From contig NZ_CP012201.1 in NCBI RefSeq assembly GCF_001191005.1, positions 682,001 to 746,000 on the forward strand: DNA of 64,000 bases, in the 5' to 3' direction. Positions 20,148-27,721 of this stretch are shown here, in pieces. The notes under the pieces were generated by a model. The model ran no database searches. It saw nothing but the letters and a program-made list of their open reading frames with translations, and was not told the DNA's origin. Source of the stretch: Massilia sp. NR 4-1 (GTDB taxonomy: Bacteria > Pseudomonadota > Gammaproteobacteria > Burkholderiales > Burkholderiaceae_D). How positions within the stretch are numbered: position 1 is the stretch's first letter; each line of letters begins with the position of its first letter. The position numbers and the translations under genes are program-made.

Positions 20148-21059
20148 TTGGAAAAATTGAGCTTATTCGATCGTTTGAAGTCTTTCTCGGCCAGTGTTCG
20201 CGCTTCCATGGAGCTCGAACCTGGCGAGTTTGGCCTGCGCGCCGTGCCCAAGGGGGGCTGGGAGGTGCGGCAGCAGGCGTATTGCGTGGAGCGGCAGATC
20301 CATGAGCTGCATTTCAACCACGCCAAAGGCTACCAGTCGACCGGCAGCTATGCGTTTTTGGCCGGCTTGGCCGGCCTGCAGGGTTTGAAAGTGCTGGACC
20401 CCTTGCTGGAAGACCTGGATTTTCTGGCGGCGCAGCCGGCGCTGCGCGCGCTCGACCTCTCCTTCACGGGCAAGCTACGGCGCGGCATCGATCTGCAGCG
20501 CCTGCCCCGGCTGGAACGGCTCACCTTGTTGTCGCGCTTTAGCGGCATGGACAGCCTGTTTGGCTGTTCCGGCCTGCGCCGGCTGGCGCTGGCGCATTTT
20601 CCCGGCAAGATGGCGAGCGCCATGTTTGCTTCCTTGGCGGGGTTGGAACAACTGTCCCTGAGTGCGCTGGTGCTGCCGGAATTGGATGCTTTGGGGGAGT
20701 TCAAGGCGCTGGAACGCCTGAGCGTCAGCGGCAACCGCAGCCTGCAGTCGCTGGCCGGCCTGGCCGGCGCCACCAGCCTGCGCGCGCTGAAACTGGAATC
20801 CTGCCCGCAGATCGGTTCGCTGGCGCCGCTGGCTGCGCTGTCCCGCCTGGAAACGCTCTGGCTGTATGACTGCGGCAAGCTGGAATCGCTGCAGCCGCTG
20901 GCGGCTTGCCGGCAACTGCGCGAACTCAATATTCTGGGCGACACCACGATCGCCGATGGCCAGCTGGGACTGCTGCGCGAACTGCCCCAGCTGCAGCGCA
21001 TCTGCGTCGTCGCCAAAAAACACTACCAACCCGCCGCCGCCGCCGTCAACCGCGGCTAG
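20148..21059 (+). CDS. Leucine-rich-repeat protein, candidate immunity protein for the RHS toxin
   Basis: A 303-residue cytoplasmic protein without a signal peptide. From about residue 70 on it consists of LRR units (LRALDLSF, LERLTLLSRF, LEQLSLSALVL, LERLSVSGN, LRALKLESC, LETLWLYDC, LRELNILGD). The best start is TTG at 20148, 3 bp after the RHS stop. An in-frame ATG at 20208 is an alternative but lacks a ribosome site. Position directly behind the toxin tip, lack of export signal and the use of LRR folds as immunity proteins in other polymorphic toxin loci suggest immunity. This is inference. Its first 60 codons are more A+T rich than the flanks. Confidence 0.75.
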   Translation: MEKLSLFDRLKSFSASVRASMELEPGEFGLRAVPKGGWEVRQQAYCVERQIHELHFNHAKGYQSTGSYAFLAGLAGLQGLKVLDPLLEDLDFLAAQPALRALDLSFTGKLRRGIDLQRLPRLERLTLLSRFSGMDSLFGCSGLRRLALAHFPGKMASAMFASLAGLEQLSLSALVLPELDALGEFKALERLSVSGNRSLQSLAGLAGATSLRALKLESCPQIGSLAPLAALSRLETLWLYDCGKLESLQPLAACRQLRELNILGDTTIADGQLGLLRELPQLQRICVVAKKHYQPAAAAVNRG

Positions 21060-21075
21060 TCCGGCGGCGGCAGGC

Positions 21076-22101
21076 TTATTTGCCGCCGTAGATCTTGTCG
21101 AATTCGCCGCCGTCGTCGAAGTGCTTCTTCTGGGCCGCGCGCCAGCCGCCGAAGACTTCATCCACGCTGAGCAGGGTGATGGGCTTGAAGCTGGCCGCGT
21201 ATTTCTTGGCCACCGCCTCCGAACGCGGGCGCAGGAAGTGCTTGGCGATGATTTCCTGGCCGGCCTCGCTGTACAGGAAGTTCAGGTAAGCCGTGGCCTG
21301 CTTGCGCAGATTGCGGCGCTCGACCACCTTGTCGACCACGGCCACCGGCGATTCGGCCAGGATCGAGGTGGACGGGTAGACGACTTCGAAATTGTCGCCG
21401 AATTCGCCGCGCACCAGCTGCACCTCGTTTTCGAAGGTCACCAGCACGTCGCCGATCTGGCGCTGGGTGAAGGTGGTGGTGGCGGCGCGGCCGCCGGTGT
21501 CGAGGATCGGCACGTTCTTGAAGATCTTGCCCACCAGCTCGCGCGCCTGGGCTTCATTGCCGCCTTTTTTCAGCACCGAACCCCAGGCCGCCAGATAGGT
21601 GTAGCGGCCGTTGCCCGAGGTTTTGGGGTTGGGGATGATGACCTGCACGCCGGGCTTGGCCAGGTCGTTCCAGTCCTTGATGGCTTTCGGATTGCCCTTG
21701 CGCACCAGGTACACGACGGTCGAGTAGAACGGCGCCGCGCCGTGCGGGAATTTCTTGCTCCAATCGGCCGCCACCAGGCCGCGGTCGGCCAGCAGGTCGA
21801 TGTCGTTGGCCTGGTTCATCGTCACCACCGACGCTTCCAGGCCGTCGGCCACGGAGCGCGCCTGCTTGGAGGAGCCGCCATGCGACTGGTTCACCGTCAG
21901 CGTTTCGCCGGTGTGTTTTTTGTAGTCGGCGATGAAGGCGGGGTTGATGTCCTTGAACAGTTCGCGCGTCACGTCGTAGGAGACGTTGAGCAGGGTGGGG
22001 TCGGCGGCGCTGGCGCCCAGGGGCAGGGCGAGGGCGGCTGTGGCGAGGAGGGCACTGATTTGACGGCGTTTGCGGCTAAATGCGTTTTTTGCTGTTTGCA
22101 T
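21076..22101 (-). CDS. sbp: Sulfate/thiosulfate ABC transporter periplasmic binding protein
   Basis: A 341-residue periplasmic binding protein that captures sulfate for the CysTWA importer. A signal peptide ends at LGASAAD (about residue 33). Family signatures include LLNVSYDVTRELFKDIN, VNQSHGGSSKQARSV, DIDLLADRGLV, NPKTSGNGRYTYLAAWG and VPILDTGGRAATTTF. No permease or ATPase gene adjoins, so it must work with a CysTWA set elsewhere, as Sbp does in enteric bacteria. It converges on the LRR gene (16 bp apart). Two palindromes upstream may be operator sites. Confidence 0.93.
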   Translation of the reverse strand: MQTAKNAFSRKRRQISALLATAALALPLGASAADPTLLNVSYDVTRELFKDINPAFIADYKKHTGETLTVNQSHGGSSKQARSVADGLEASVVTMNQANDIDLLADRGLVAADWSKKFPHGAAPFYSTVVYLVRKGNPKAIKDWNDLAKPGVQVIIPNPKTSGNGRYTYLAAWGSVLKKGGNEAQARELVGKIFKNVPILDTGGRAATTTFTQRQIGDVLVTFENEVQLVRGEFGDNFEVVYPSTSILAESPVAVVDKVVERRNLRKQATAYLNFLYSEAGQEIIAKHFLRPRSEAVAKKYAASFKPITLLSVDEVFGGWRAAQKKHFDDGGEFDKIYGGK

Positions 22102-22142
22102 GGTGGGCTCTTATTGTGAAAACAGATATCAATGGTCTAAAA

Positions 22143-22173
22143 TTCGGCGCCGAAAAGATACGAATTTTTCGTA
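22143..22173. promoter_or_regulatory. Two adjacent palindromes upstream of sbp
   Basis: TTCGGCGCCGAA (22143-22154) and TACGAATTTTTCGTA (22159-22173) lie side by side in the A+T-rich 154-bp gap between the divergent sbp and GNAT genes. Palindromes at this place, 40-70 bp upstream of sbp, could bind a sulfur-status regulator or a repressor of the divergent pair. The binding protein is not known. Confidence 0.4.
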
Positions 22174-22255
22174 ATATGCTTAGATAGTATGGGATCAACG
22201 CCTTTTCGGGAGCTGGTGTATAGTCGGCTTGTGGATGGAATTTTTGTGAGTACGC

Positions 22256-22783
22256 ATGAGTCTTGAAATTCGTATTGCAGCATCGGCCGACGCCCCGGCG
22301 GCATGCCAGGTACTGCGCCGTTCAATTACGGAATGTTGCATCGCGGACCACAATAACGATCCCGCCATTCTGGATGCCTGGCTGGGCAACAAAAACACGC
22401 AGACCGTGGCCAGCTGGTTCGAGTCCCCCACCAATTTTTCCCTGGTTGCCGTGGAGAACGGCGCGGTGGTCGGTGTCGCCCTGCTGACGGCGGCCGGCAA
22501 GCTGGCCCTGTGCTATCTGCTGCCGGAGGCGCGCCATAAGGGGGCGGGCAAGGCCCTGCTGAGCCGGATCGAGGCGCAGGCCGCGAGCTGGGGCGTCAAG
22601 GCGCTGCAGCTGCACAGCACGGCCAGCGGCGAGGACTTCTTCGCGCGCCAGGGCTATATCCGCTCCGGCAATGTGCGTTCGCCATATGGGGTGGACACGG
22701 TCTTCTTCTGGAAGCAGCTGGGGGCGGAAAGCTGTCCGCCGGAAGCCGGGCGCAAGCGCTTTTGCGGCTGCGGTTCGGCCTGA
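22256..22783 (+). CDS. GNAT-family N-acetyltransferase
   Basis: A 175-residue GNAT-fold protein. After an N-terminal helix region (ADAPAACQVLRRSI), the central strands (NFSLVAVENGAVVGVALL) lead to the acetyl-CoA loop in a variant form (LLPEARHKGAGKALLSRIEAQA), then the last strand and FFARQGYIRSG. The substrate cannot be predicted. The tail is Cys- and basic-rich (GRKRFCGCGSA), longer than usual. It diverges from sbp and ends 7 bp before the convergent LuxR-type gene. Confidence 0.88.
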   Translation: MSLEIRIAASADAPAACQVLRRSITECCIADHNNDPAILDAWLGNKNTQTVASWFESPTNFSLVAVENGAVVGVALLTAAGKLALCYLLPEARHKGAGKALLSRIEAQAASWGVKALQLHSTASGEDFFARQGYIRSGNVRSPYGVDTVFFWKQLGAESCPPEAGRKRFCGCGSA

Positions 22784-22790
22784 GTCCTCC

Positions 22791-23423
22791 TTAGAGCAAG
22801 CCCATGTGCGCGGCCTCGTAGACGGCCTCGCCGCGCGTGTGCACGCCCAGCTTGCGGTAGATGCGCTTGACATGGTGGGCCGCCGTGTGCGGCGAGATGC
22901 CGTGCAGGCCGCCGATTTCATTCATGGTCAGGCCCTTGCCCAGGGCGCGCAGGATATCGCTTTCGCGCTTGGTCAGCGGGGTGGCCAGCGGCGCGGGCGC
23001 GTTGGCCTGCAGCCGGCGCAGCAGCTGGCGGGCGCTGGTCGGGCACAGGAAGGCGCTGCCGCTGCGCAGCGCGCGCAGGCAGTCGCGCAGCTCGGCGGCG
23101 CTGCATCCGGTTTGCAGGCAGGCATTGGCGCCGGCCTGCAGGCAGGCGTAGAGCAGGGCGTCGTCGCCGCTCTTGGCCACCACGGCCACGGCGCAGTCCG
23201 GATGGCTGTCGAGCGCCAGCCGCGTCAGCCGCGGCGCCTGGCTATCGGCCAGGTGGCAGAGAATCAGGTAGACATTGGCGCTGCTGCGGCTGATCAGCGT
23301 TTCGGCGGCGGCCGGGCTGCTGGCGTAGCCGAGCGGCAGCACGCCGGAGTCGGCCGCGATCAGGCTGCGCAGATGCTGGCGCGTGCTGGGGCAGTCGGCA
23401 ATGAGGGCAATGGCAGTGGGCAT
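22791..23423 (-). CDS. LuxR/NarL-type regulator with degenerate receiver domain
   Basis: A 210-residue protein with a receiver-like N-terminal half (about 1-125) and a LuxR helix-turn-helix (about 145-205, LTKRESDILRALGKGLTMNE and HTAAHHVKRIYRKLGVHTR). In the receiver one acidic residue is kept (Asp10), but the phospho-acceptor position after the third strand is Cys56-His57 (YLILCHLAD), and the usual Lys is missing (GANACLQTG). It is therefore probably not phosphorylated and works constitutively or with another signal. No kinase gene is adjacent. Confidence 0.88.
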   Translation of the reverse strand: MPTAIALIADCPSTRQHLRSLIAADSGVLPLGYASSPAAAETLISRSSANVYLILCHLADSQAPRLTRLALDSHPDCAVAVVAKSGDDALLYACLQAGANACLQTGCSAAELRDCLRALRSGSAFLCPTSARQLLRRLQANAPAPLATPLTKRESDILRALGKGLTMNEIGGLHGISPHTAAHHVKRIYRKLGVHTRGEAVYEAAHMGLL

Positions 23424-23499
23424 GAAAGCGGTCGCCGCAAGGGCAAATGCTGTACATGCTTCATGATAGCTTGGGGCGCCCAGGCCCGCAAAGCCGGGC

Positions 23500-24294
23500 T
23501 TAGAAGCCGACGGCCAGCGGCAGCGGCGGCGCTTCGAACTGGACCTGGCCGGCGCCGAACATTTTCAGTTCGCCGGGCTGGAAGGCGGTCCAGGCTTCGT
23601 TCGAGGTCAGCGGTTCGGTGGCGATGACGGCGATGCGGTCGTCCAGGTGGTTGTGCTGGCTGAAGTCGATGCTCAGGTCGCAGTCGATGAGCTTGGCCAC
23701 CGAGAAGGGATAGGCGCGCAGCACATAGTGCAGCTTGGTGCTGCAATGGGCAAACAGGGTGTCGCCGTCGGACAGGATGAAGTTGAAGGTGCCGTGGGCG
23801 GCGATTTCCTCGGCCAGCAGGCTCAGTTCGGCATACAGGGCATCGCGCGCCGGTTGCGCGGCGAAACGCTGGCCCAGGCGCGACAGCAGGTAGCAGAAGG
23901 CGCGCTCGCTATCGGTGTCGCCTTCCGGCGTGTAGGCGCCGGCGGCCGGGGCGAAGTCCTTGAGGTCGCCGTTGTGGGCGAAAGTCCAGGTGCGGCCCCA
24001 CAGCTGGCGCTTGAAGGGATGGCAGTTTTCGCGCGCGATGCGGCCTTGGGTGGCTTTGCGGATATGCGCGATCACATTGCTGGCCTTCAGCGGCTGCTGC
24101 TTGATGCTGGCCGCCAGCGGCGAGGCGATGCAGGGCAGGTGGTCGGCAAAGATCCGGCATTCGTCCTTGCTGTGGAAGGCGATGCCCCAGCCATCCTTGT
24201 GCTCGCCCGTGCGGCCGCCGCGCTCGGCAAAACCGGAAAAGGAAAATCCCAGGTTGGCGGGCTTGCTGCTGTTCATTGCGAGGAGCTGGCACAT
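23500..24294 (-). CDS. yafJ: Class II glutamine amidotransferase, YafJ type
   Basis: A 264-residue Ntn-hydrolase-fold protein. I chose the internal ATG at 24294 (MCQLLAMN) because it places the catalytic Cys at position 2 after Met removal; the frame extends 23 codons upstream without a reason to use them. Other conserved parts are HKDGWGIAFH, VIAHIRKATQG, TFAHNGDL and GDTDSERAFCYLL. The natural substrate of YafJ proteins is not established. It is likely a cytoplasmic amidohydrolase or amidotransferase. It stands alone, 76 bp upstream of the LuxR-type gene on the same strand. Confidence 0.9.
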   Translation of the reverse strand: MCQLLAMNSSKPANLGFSFSGFAERGGRTGEHKDGWGIAFHSKDECRIFADHLPCIASPLAASIKQQPLKASNVIAHIRKATQGRIARENCHPFKRQLWGRTWTFAHNGDLKDFAPAAGAYTPEGDTDSERAFCYLLSRLGQRFAAQPARDALYAELSLLAEEIAAHGTFNFILSDGDTLFAHCSTKLHYVLRAYPFSVAKLIDCDLSIDFSQHNHLDDRIAVIATEPLTSNEAWTAFQPGELKMFGAGQVQFEAPPLPLAVGF

Positions 24295-24502
24295 GGTATG
24301 GACGCGAAATTGTTGCTGACGGTCCCAAGATACCGAGGAACTGGCTGAGCAGGAACGAATCAATTCTTATATGCATATTCACCGGGGTTCATCCACCCTT
24401 TATGTATATGAGTTATAAGCTAGGGAAAAAGCATTCTTTCGGTTTTGCCGGCCGAGCGCGTAGGCTAGGGGTTCTGGCGCCATGGGCGCATGAAGGAGCA
24501 CT

Positions 24503-25345
24503 ATGAAATTTCCTGTCCTGCAAAACTATCTGGCGCGCCTGTCCGATCCGGCCGCCACGGCCTCCACCATCTGGCTCGACAGCGAGGGCCGCGCCCTGGG
24601 CCGCTTCTTCAACTGCACCATGACCAGCGCCTTCCAGCCGGTGCGCCAGCTGGATACCGGCCGCGTCTTCGCCTACGAGGGCCTGGCGCGCAGCGTGTCG
24701 GCGGCCGATGACGGCTTGTCGCTGTGGAAGCTGCTCGACCATGCCGCCAGCGACGACGAGTCGGTGGAACTGGACCGGCTGTGCCGCATGCTGCATGCGA
24801 TCAATTTCTTCCGCCAGAACGAGAGCGGCGACGCCGTCAACGGCGGCGCCGACCTGTACCTGAATGTGCACGACCGGCTGTTGAGCGCGGTGAGCAGCAA
24901 CCACGGCTATGCCTTCCAGCGCATCCTCGATGCGCTCGGCCTGCCCATCGGCCGCGTGGTGCTGCAACTGCCGCAGGTGAATGCGCAGCAGGGCTGGCTG
25001 CTCAATTATGTGTCCGACAATTACCGCCGCAACGGCTTCCGCTTCGCCGTCAATGTCTCGGGCGGACGCGAGGGGCTGAACCTGCTGGAGCGGGTGCGGC
25101 CCGATGTGGTGAAGGTCGATGCGCGTGCCTTGCACGACGAGCCGGCCCTGGTGGAGCTGCTGCTGCGCAGCGCCTCGGTGGGCGCCCAGCTGGTGTTCAA
25201 GCGCCTGGAAGAGCCGCAAGTGCTGTCGGCGGTGCGCCGCATCGGCGAGCTGGCCGGCCTGCCGGTGCTGGGCCAGGGCTATCTGCTGGACAATCCGCGC
25301 CCGGCCTTGCTGGAAGCGGCGCCGCCGCGCCAGCTGGCGGCCTGA
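24503..25345 (+). CDS. Degenerate EAL-domain protein (probably not a phosphodiesterase)
   Basis: A 280-residue single-domain EAL protein. The signature Glu is in EGL (59-61) rather than EAL, YLNVHDR keeps the Asn position, and VVKVDAR keeps the Lys. The metal-binding DDFGTG is replaced by NVSGGREG, so both Asp ligands are lost. Such proteins usually act by protein contact or c-di-GMP binding, as YdiV or FimX do. The N-terminal 35 residues contain no recognisable domain. AAGGAG precedes the ATG. No partner gene adjoins, but a flagellar locus lies 6 kb away. Confidence 0.87.
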   Translation: MKFPVLQNYLARLSDPAATASTIWLDSEGRALGRFFNCTMTSAFQPVRQLDTGRVFAYEGLARSVSAADDGLSLWKLLDHAASDDESVELDRLCRMLHAINFFRQNESGDAVNGGADLYLNVHDRLLSAVSSNHGYAFQRILDALGLPIGRVVLQLPQVNAQQGWLLNYVSDNYRRNGFRFAVNVSGGREGLNLLERVRPDVVKVDARALHDEPALVELLLRSASVGAQLVFKRLEEPQVLSAVRRIGELAGLPVLGQGYLLDNPRPALLEAAPPRQLAA

Positions 25346-25467
25346 ACCCGGCCGAAGACTTAAACTTGGCTTAAGGAAAGCAGCATAGTTGGCGCACGAA
25401 GTTAAAGGAATTTCTCAACTCCCCCCGCTATACGCTATAGTACCCGCATTGTTTGATTGGACATGCT

Positions 25468-26208
25468 ATGGCAACGCGCAGAGAATTTTTACAGAAAGGG
25501 CTGGGCCTGACGGCGGCCGGCTGCATCGGCGTGCCGCTGATCGGCTGCGCTTCCAGCCGCGCGGCCGAGACGGCCGGCGCGCGCCAGGCCGCCGCGGCCA
25601 GGAGCGGCCACGCGGCCGCGCCGCGCAGCGCCGCCAAACCGGTGCAACTGGCCCAGGCCGCGCCGCTGGCGCCGGCCGAGCTGGCGCCGCCGCCCGATAT
25701 TTTCGACGCCCAGGCGCTCGACCTGGAATTCTGGCTCAAGCCGCGCACCCTGCACGTGATCCGGCCCGCCAGCGGCGAGAAGAGCAAGCTGCTGTACTGG
25801 CGCGATGGCGAGGTGATCGACACGGCCTACCAGGAACTGTGCCATCTGCTGCGCGACGTGAACGGCCGCGAAACGGCCCAGATCGATCCCAAGCTGCTGG
25901 AAACCCTGTGGGGCGCGCAAGCCTTCGTGGCGCGCTATGGCATCGACAGCCCGGTGGAAATCCTGTCCGGCTACCGCACGCCGAGTTCCAACAAGCGCCT
26001 GATCGAGCAGGGCATTCCGGCCGCGCGCCAATCCCTGCACATGGAAGGCAAGGCGGCCGACATCCGCATCCCGAACCTGAACGCCGAGGTGCTGGGCGGC
26101 CTGGTCAAGAGTTTCGGCCAGGGCGGGGTGGGCTTCTATTACCGCGAAGGGCCGCGCGGCGGCTGGATCCACGCGGATACCGGCCTGAAGCGCACCTGGA
26201 AGGGTTGA
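25468..26208 (+). CDS. Tat-exported DUF882 (YcbK/MepK-like) murein peptidase
   Basis: A 246-residue protein. The chosen ATG gives the twin-arginine signal TRREFLQKGLGLTAAG; a TTG 15 bp upstream is in frame but unnecessary. LIGC (Cys27) looks like a lipobox, so a Tat lipoprotein is possible. After an Ala-rich linker (35-75) comes the M15-like domain with zinc ligands His191 and Asp198 in LHMEGKAADIR and His235 in WIHADTG. Relatives cleave peptidoglycan crosslinks. The ribosome site is weak. CGCTATAGTA just upstream may serve as -10. Confidence 0.9.
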   Translation: MATRREFLQKGLGLTAAGCIGVPLIGCASSRAAETAGARQAAAARSGHAAAPRSAAKPVQLAQAAPLAPAELAPPPDIFDAQALDLEFWLKPRTLHVIRPASGEKSKLLYWRDGEVIDTAYQELCHLLRDVNGRETAQIDPKLLETLWGAQAFVARYGIDSPVEILSGYRTPSSNKRLIEQGIPAARQSLHMEGKAADIRIPNLNAEVLGGLVKSFGQGGVGFYYREGPRGGWIHADTGLKRTWKG

Positions 26209-26228
26209 GGCCAGCGGCCTGCCCCGTT

Positions 26229-26444
26229 TCAGCGGTAGTAATACGGGCGGGTCGGCACGGCGTCGCGCAGCGCCCGTTCCCGCGCGTCGACATCCTGGCG
26301 CCGCTCCCACCACAGATACCAGCCGCGCCGCTGCTCGGCGACGGCGGCCGGATGCTGGTCCAGATAGCCGCGCATGAACTGCTCGAATTCCGACACATAG
26401 CCCGGGTGGAAAGGCCGCCAGGGCCGGCTTTCAGCTGCTTTCAT
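26229..26444 (-). CDS. DUF3460 family small protein
   Basis: A 71-residue protein with the DUF3460 pattern: YVSEFEQFMRGYLDQHP, then AEQRRGWYLWWERR. These proteins are short, cytoplasmic and found mainly in betaproteobacteria; their function is unknown. It converges on the DUF882 gene (20-bp gap) and diverges from the next gene with 60 bp between the starts. Confidence 0.8.
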   Translation of the reverse strand: MKAAESRPWRPFHPGYVSEFEQFMRGYLDQHPAAVAEQRRGWYLWWERRQDVDARERALRDAVPTRPYYYR

Positions 26445-26504
26445 GTTTCCTCCCGTCTTCGGTTACACTGGCGGGCTCGAACAGCCACCAGTAACAGACA
26501 GCCC

Positions 26505-26912
26505 ATGCAGGACAATCACGATGCGGCCAAGCCGCGCTTCCGCCCAGTGCCGTGGACGGCGCTGGAAACCCCGGCCGATGCCGAGCTGTGGATCGCCGAG
26601 CACAATCTCGCTTTGCAAGAGCATATCGCGCCCAACGAAACGGGCTACGGCGTCTGCTTCACGCTGGCCGAGGGCGGCGACCTTTTCATGCAGACCGCCG
26701 ACGGCGCCCTGATTCTCGATCTTACGCCGGAAGCCGAATGGGTGGCGCCCCTGATCGCCGCCGTGGCCCAGGCCGCGCCGCCGCAGGGCGCGCTGTGGCT
26801 GCTGCCCGACGATAAGCTGGTGCAGCTGCTGATCGGCTTGAGCAGCCTGATCGCCAGCACCACCCTGGTGGTCGGCCACCGTTTCGGCCGCGCCGGCCGC
26901 CGCCCGTTTTAA
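26505..26912 (+). CDS. Hypothetical protein, 135 residues
   Basis: I do not recognise this family. The start at ATG 26505 (MQDNHDAAKPRFRPV) was chosen because it follows the divergent promoter gap and precedes the region with normal codon bias. The protein is acidic in the middle, with WIAEHNLALQEH, a strand-rich GVCFTLAEGGDLFMQTADGA and a hydrophobic C-terminal helix (LVQLLIGLSSLIASTTLVVG) before a basic tail. It ends 23 bp before the ABC binding protein gene and may be cotranscribed with it. Confidence 0.65.
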   Translation: MQDNHDAAKPRFRPVPWTALETPADAELWIAEHNLALQEHIAPNETGYGVCFTLAEGGDLFMQTADGALILDLTPEAEWVAPLIAAVAQAAPPQGALWLLPDDKLVQLLIGLSSLIASTTLVVGHRFGRAGRRPF

Positions 26913-26935
26913 ACCACGCCAAGAAGGAACATCCC

Positions 26936-27721
26936 ATGCGCAGAGCCGTCCTGACCCTGATCGCCGCCAGCCTGCTGGCCGGCGCCACGCTGCCCGCCGG
27001 CGCCGCCGACCTGCTGGCCACGGCGCGCGCGCGCGGCACGCTGAAAATCGCGCTGGAAGGCACCTACCCGCCCTTCAATTACAAAGATCCGAAAACCGGC
27101 GAGCTGAGCGGCTACGATGTGGACGTGGCGCGCCTGCTGGCGGCCAAGCTGGGCTTGAAGCCGGAATTCGTCGCCACCGAATGGAGCGCCATCCTGGCCG
27201 GCCTGGCCAGCGGCAAATACGACATCATCGTCAACCAGGTCGGTATCAATCCCAAGCGCGAACAGGTTTTCGATTTTTCCCAGCCGTATACCTATTCCAC
27301 GCCGCAGCTGCTGCAGCGCCAGCACGATAAGGCGGTGTATGCCGCGCTGACGGACCTGCGCGGCAAGCGCCTGGGCGTCGGCCAGGGCAGCGTGTTCGAG
27401 CAGCAGGCCAAGGCGGCGCCGGGCATCGATGTGCGCAGCTATCCGGGCGCGCCGGAATACCTGCAAGACCTGGCCGTGGGCCGCATCGACGCCGCCCTGA
27501 ATGACAGCCTGATGGTGGCCTGGCTGGTGAAGACCAGCAAGCTGCCGCTGCGCGCCGGGGCGCGCGTGGGCAAGGTGGAGCGCATGGGCATCCCGTTCCA
27601 GAAGAATAATCCGCAGTTCAAGGCCGCCGTCGACAAGGCGCTGGCCGAGGCGGCGGCCGACGGCAGCCTGCGCGCCATTTCCCAGAAGTGGTTCGACGCC
27701 GACGTGAGCAAGGCGCCCTAA
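26936..27721 (+). CDS. Cystine/polar amino acid ABC transporter substrate-binding protein
   Basis: A 261-residue periplasmic family-3 solute-binding protein with a signal peptide ending at PAGAAD. Typical stretches are LKIALEGTYPPFNYKDP, GYDVDVARLLAAKLG, YDIIVNQVGINPKR and FDFSQPYTYS, which most resemble FliY/TcyA cystine binders. AAGGAAC precedes the ATG. The permease gene follows with no gap, so the two form an operon. The exact ligand is inferred only. Confidence 0.87.
   Translation: MRRAVLTLIAASLLAGATLPAGAADLLATARARGTLKIALEGTYPPFNYKDPKTGELSGYDVDVARLLAAKLGLKPEFVATEWSAILAGLASGKYDIIVNQVGINPKREQVFDFSQPYTYSTPQLLQRQHDKAVYAALTDLRGKRLGVGQGSVFEQQAKAAPGIDVRSYPGAPEYLQDLAVGRIDAALNDSLMVAWLVKTSKLPLRAGARVGKVERMGIPFQKNNPQFKAAVDKALAEAAADGSLRAISQKWFDADVSKAP

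Noticed and set aside
21065..21088. 8-bp stem at the end of the LRR and sbp genes
   Set aside because: It overlaps the sbp stop codon and has no T run; too weak to call a terminator.
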